A stretch of 32,993 nt of DNA from Nocardiopsis sp. MG754419. GTDB taxonomy: Bacteria; Actinomycetota; Actinomycetes; Streptosporangiales; Streptosporangiaceae. Shown piece by piece: positions 29,732 through 32,993 of the stretch. The notes beneath the pieces were generated by a model. The model was given only the letters and a program-made list of their open reading frames with translations, searched no databases and was not told where the DNA came from. Within the stretch, counting starts at the first letter, position 1, and every line of letters begins with the position of its first letter. The position numbers and the translations under genes are program-made. The stretch spans positions 1-32,993 of the forward strand of contig NZ_QOCZ01000114.1 in NCBI RefSeq assembly GCF_018207095.1, in the 5' to 3' direction.

Positions 29732-30579
29732 CGGGCGGCTCCCTTCCGGCCCGTTCCGTGGGTGCCGTCCCGGTCACCGTCCGGGGCGTCGATGGGCGCC
29801 TCGTCGGCCGGGGTGCCGAGGTAGGCCCGCGTGACGGCGGGGTCGGCCTGCACCTGCGCGGGGGTTCCGGTGGAGATGACCCTGCCGAAGTCGAGGACGA
29901 CGATGTGGTCGCACACCTCCATGACCAGGTCCATGTGGTGTTCGACGAGGACGACGGCCATGTCCCGGCTGAGATCGCGGATCCGTGCGGCGAGCTCGTC
30001 CATCTGCGCGCCGGACAGACCGCCGGCGGGTTCGTCGAGAAGGAGGAGTTCGGGTGCGCCGACGCAGGCGCGGGCCAGGGCGACCTGCTTCTGCACCCCG
30101 TAGGGCAGGGTGCCGGGCAGGCGCGCGGCGTACTCGGCGATCCCGAACCGCTCCAGCGCCGCCAGGGCCCGTGCCCGCAGTTCCCTCTCGTCCCGGTGAT
30201 GCCGGCCCAGCCCGGTGATCAGGGAGAACGGGCCGCCACGGGCGAGCCGGTCCGCGCCCACCATGACGTTGGCGATAACCGGCATCAGCGGGAAGAGGTG
30301 GAGCCCCTGGAACGTACGGGCGATGCCCGCCCGGGCCAGGTGGTGGGTCCTGCGACCGGGCGGGGGCGCCCCCTTCCAGGTGATGGCGCCGGCCGTGGGG
30401 CGCAGGACCCCGGACAGGACGTTGAACAGGGTGGTCTTGCCCGCGCCGTTGGGGCCGATGAGGCCGACGACGGAGCCCGCGCCCACCCGGAGTCCGACGT
30501 CGTCGAGCGCGGTGAGGCCGCCGAAGCGCATGGTCACCCCCTCCGCGCTCAGGAGGTGTTCCGGTGCTGTCGTTGCCAT
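29728..30579 (-). CDS. livG: ABC transporter ATP-binding protein LivG
   Basis: 283 residues. Walker A GPNGAGKTT, Walker B LLLLDEPAGGL, switch 'VLVEHHMDLVMEVCD', and the LivG-type 'ARTFQGLHLFPLMPVIANVMVG'. The signature reads LPYGVQKQ, looser than the LSYGxQRx of typical LivG. The C-terminus carries an extra acidic/basic tail of about 25 residues. The ATG at 30579 has AAAGG 5 nt upstream. It is the first gene of the transporter operon. Confidence 0.94.
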   Translation of the reverse strand: MATTAPEHLLSAEGVTMRFGGLTALDDVGLRVGAGSVVGLIGPNGAGKTTLFNVLSGVLRPTAGAITWKGAPPPGRRTHHLARAGIARTFQGLHLFPLMPVIANVMVGADRLARGGPFSLITGLGRHHRDERELRARALAALERFGIAEYAARLPGTLPYGVQKQVALARACVGAPELLLLDEPAGGLSGAQMDELAARIRDLSRDMAVVLVEHHMDLVMEVCDHIVVLDFGRVISTGTPAQVQADPAVTRAYLGTPADEAPIDAPDGDRDGTHGTGRKGAAR

Positions 30580-30613
30580 GGCTGCCTTTCTGGTGACGGA
30601 CGGCCGGGACGTA

Positions 30614-30625
30614 CCGACCGGTCGG
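30614..30625. promoter_or_regulatory. Palindrome CCGACCGGTCGG upstream of livG
   Basis: A perfect 12-bp palindrome lies in the 98-bp gap between the LuxR-type gene and livG. GGGACGT repeats (30606-30612 and 30624-30630, 18 bp apart) flank or overlap it. It is a candidate site for the adjacent LuxR-type regulator. Confidence 0.4.
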
Positions 30626-30677
30626 GACGTGACGGTGATCCGTCCGCCCATCGCGTCCGGACCGGGGTGCCCCTCCC

Positions 30678-32993
30678 TCAGGTGAAGAGGCGGGCCAGGT
30701 CCACCCGGGACCTGATGTTGAGCTTGCGGAAGATGCCGCGCAGGTGGTGCTCCACCGTGCGCGGGCTGATGAACATGTGCGCGGCCACCTCCCGGTTGGT
30801 GGCCCCCTCCGCCACCAACCGGGCGATCTGTTGCTGTTGCGCGGTCAGCTCCCCGGTGGAGGGGGTCTCGGGGCCGCGCTCGGCGGTCCCGATCGCGCGC
30901 AACTCGGCGCGGGTCTGGCGGACCCACAGCCGGGCCCCGAAGCGTTCGAAGGTCTCCAGGGCGTTGTACAGGTGCTCGCGGGCCCGACCGGGGAGACGGA
31001 CCCGCCGCAGGTGGGCGCCGAACAGCAACTGGGTGCGCGCGTGCTCGACGTCGTCGTCACCGCAGGCCCGGTGCAGGGCCAGCGCGGTGCCGAAGTGGTC
31101 GGTGGCCTCGTCGCCGGTGGCGAGGAGACCGTCCCCGCGCGCGGCCAGGGCCAGCGCGCTCGGGCTCGCCACGGACTCGGCCCACCCCCGGTAGCCGGCC
31201 AGGGAGGCCCGCGCCCACGCGGTCTCCCCCATGCGCACCGCGGCCTCGACGAAGTGCGGCGCGGTGAGCAGACGCATGGTGGGGTGCCCGTGACCGGGTC
31301 CGGCGTGCACCAGGGAGCGCAGCCGGAAGAACGCGTCGGCGGCGTTGCCGCGCGACAGTTCCAGGACGGCCAGCGCCCAGGAGGCCAGGGCTGCGGGCAG
31401 GCCCAGGCTGTTCTCCCCCGCCTGGGCGGCGACCGCGCGGGCCCGGATCCGGCAGGTGTCGACGTCGCCCTGGATGGCGGCGATCATCGCCAGCGACGCC
31501 AGGTTCTGGGTCGCCCAGATGGACTGGCCGGTCTCCCGGGAGGCCCGCAACCCCTCCAGCGCGGTCCCCGCGGCGGACGGGAAACGCCCGCTCCAGAACT
31601 CCGAGAAGACGAGGAAGGCCAGGGCGGAGGGGACGAACAGCTGCTGCCCGCGCGACCGGGCCGTCTCCACCGCGCGTGAGGTCACCGAGCGGACGTAGGG
31701 GGCGTCCGCCAGGCGCAGGCCGCAGATGCCCGCCCACACCAGTTCCGTGGGGGCGCTCAGTTCACGCGCGAGCCGCGTCGCCTCGCGCAGCAGGGGCGTG
31801 GAGCCCGGGTAGTCGCCGCGGAAGGAGACGGTGCAGCCCTCCAGGAAGGCCGCGGTGAGCCGCATCGACGGAGGGTCCTCCGGGCCGACCAGGCTCACCG
31901 CCAGTTTCGCGGCGTGCCCGTGGCGGACCGGGTCACCCGCGTAGGAGGCGCTGTCCGCGGAGCGGGCCAGGGCGCGCAGGGCCAGTTTCCGGTCGTGCGG
32001 CACGAGGTCGCGGCCGATCTCCAGGAGGCGCTCGGCGGCGTCGACGGCGTTGGAGTCGCGCATGTGGAACTCGGCGTCGATGAGGTCGACGACGGCGCGA
32101 CGCCGGTCCGAGACCGCGAGCGGCCGGGCGCGGGAGAGCAGTCGCGCGGCGCGCACGGAGTCCCCGCCCAGATAGGACTCGTAGGAGGCCGTCGCCAGCC
32201 GGCAGGTGCGTTCGTCGGCGTCGGGGGTGAGCGCGGCGGCCCGCTCGTGGGTGAGCGAGGCGCGCAGGGGCCCCTCCAGGCGCTTGGCGCGACGGGCCGC
32301 AGAGGCCACCCGGTCGGCCAGGCCGGCGTCGGGGGCCTCGGCCCCGAGAGCGGTGTGCCGGGCGAACGCGAACGGGGAGGACTCGGGGTCGGTCACCCCG
32401 GCCAGGGCGCGGTGGGCGACGCGCAGTCGACCGGTGGGGGCGCCCTGGGGGATGGCCTCGCGCAGCAGGGGGTCCGTGAAGGTGACGGTGTCGGCGTCGA
32501 CGGTGATGAGGCCGTGTTCCTCCGCCGGTTCCAGTGCGGCGACGGTCGCCTCGGCTCCCCCGGCCTCCAGTAGCGGGTGGACGCGGGGTGCGCCGGCCAG
32601 GGCGGCGAGCAGCAACACGTTCCGGGTGGGCTCGGGCAGTGCGCGGTACGGGGCCAGCAGCGCCGAGCGCAGTCGTCGGGGCAGGGGCGGCGGTTCGGGG
32701 AGCGCCTCCGCACCCTGGATCTGGGCGGTGTCGAGCCCGTCGAGGAAGCCGAGCAGCGCGGCCGGGTTGCCGTGGCAGGCGCCGACCAGGGCGGAGCGGA
32801 CGGCGGAGGACAGGTGCGCCGGCGCACGGTCGGTGAGGAGGTCGTGGACGGCACGGTCGTCCAGGGCGGGGAGCGGGTACTGGGCGACCCCGGGGACGGC
32901 GGACCGGCGAGCGCCGCCGCGGGGGGTGGCGGTGTCGGTGGAGCCGGTGGAGTCGGAAGCGCCGCGCACGGGTGCGTCGGCGGGGCCGGGCGG
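30678..32993 (-). CDS. Large LuxR-family (LAL-like) regulator, partial
   Basis: At least 771 codons; the frame is still open at the right edge, so the N-terminus is outside the window. The visible part starts after where a P-loop ATPase domain would be (LPRRLRSALLAPYRALPEPTRNVLLLAALAG is the usual post-ATPase segment). About 450 residues of TPR-like helical repeats follow, then a LuxR helix-turn-helix at the end (LTAQQQQIARLVAEGATNREVAAHMFISPRTVEHHLRGIFRKLNIRSRVDLARLF). Such proteins are ATP-dependent activators sensing a ligand. It lies directly upstream of the liv transporter operon on the same strand and may control it. Walker motifs cannot be checked here. Confidence 0.88.
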   Translation of the reverse strand, partial: PPGPADAPVRGASDSTGSTDTATPRGGARRSAVPGVAQYPLPALDDRAVHDLLTDRAPAHLSSAVRSALVGACHGNPAALLGFLDGLDTAQIQGAEALPEPPPLPRRLRSALLAPYRALPEPTRNVLLLAALAGAPRVHPLLEAGGAEATVAALEPAEEHGLITVDADTVTFTDPLLREAIPQGAPTGRLRVAHRALAGVTDPESSPFAFARHTALGAEAPDAGLADRVASAARRAKRLEGPLRASLTHERAAALTPDADERTCRLATASYESYLGGDSVRAARLLSRARPLAVSDRRRAVVDLIDAEFHMRDSNAVDAAERLLEIGRDLVPHDRKLALRALARSADSASYAGDPVRHGHAAKLAVSLVGPEDPPSMRLTAAFLEGCTVSFRGDYPGSTPLLREATRLARELSAPTELVWAGICGLRLADAPYVRSVTSRAVETARSRGQQLFVPSALAFLVFSEFWSGRFPSAAGTALEGLRASRETGQSIWATQNLASLAMIAAIQGDVDTCRIRARAVAAQAGENSLGLPAALASWALAVLELSRGNAADAFFRLRSLVHAGPGHGHPTMRLLTAPHFVEAAVRMGETAWARASLAGYRGWAESVASPSALALAARGDGLLATGDEATDHFGTALALHRACGDDDVEHARTQLLFGAHLRRVRLPGRAREHLYNALETFERFGARLWVRQTRAELRAIGTAERGPETPSTGELTAQQQQIARLVAEGATNREVAAHMFISPRTVEHHLRGIFRKLNIRSRVDLARLFT

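Overview
The window is very GC-rich DNA with GTG starts, ATGA-type gene overlaps and many long GC hairpins between genes. Together with an F420-dependent enzyme, a BldC-like regulator, a Scr1-type XRE/DUF397 pair and a Thermobifida-like cutinase, this points to a Nocardiopsis-type actinomycete chromosome. The taxon is an inference; no rRNA or tRNA gene was seen.

Layout. 1-5570: a SWIM zinc-finger protein, then a sugar-acid locus (IlvD/Edd dehydratase overlapping a GntP permease) divergent from a GntR/FCD regulator, with a 12-bp palindrome between them. 5570-9330: a cytochrome P450 lacking the ExxR motif, an F420-dependent LLM oxidoreductase and a stress-type SDR. 9614-12750: a ChaB/Rho-N protein, a secreted cutinase/polyester hydrolase, a paired SMR exporter, and a hypothetical gene with a suspicious in-frame TGA. 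12894-15950: a long MerR regulator, then a TetR repressor divergent from a SnoaL-like/NmrA-like pair with two operator palindromes.

15949-20840 looks like an accessory region. It holds small, tightly overlapping minus-strand genes (a zinc-ribbon micro-protein, a BldC-like HTH, a CCHH-type protein, a small membrane protein and a 44-codon ORF), divergent from an XRE-DUF397 pair. After these come a frameshifted second DUF397 gene, two decayed IS5-family elements and a small secreted protein. One IS relic sits between two CTAG copies that supply stop codons to the genes on both sides.

20840-25700: a MerR regulator divergent from an SDR, an anchored alpha/beta hydrolase divergent from a TetR regulator, and a FUSC-type membrane protein. 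25713-32993: a complete branched-chain amino-acid-type ABC transporter (livG-livF-livH-livM-binding protein) downstream of a large LuxR-family regulator that runs off the right edge.

Most of the window consists of regulator-plus-target pairs whose operators can be read directly. The most unusual items are the ExxR-less P450, the CTAG-sharing genes around the IS relic and the coupled micro-gene operon opposite the XRE-DUF397 pair.
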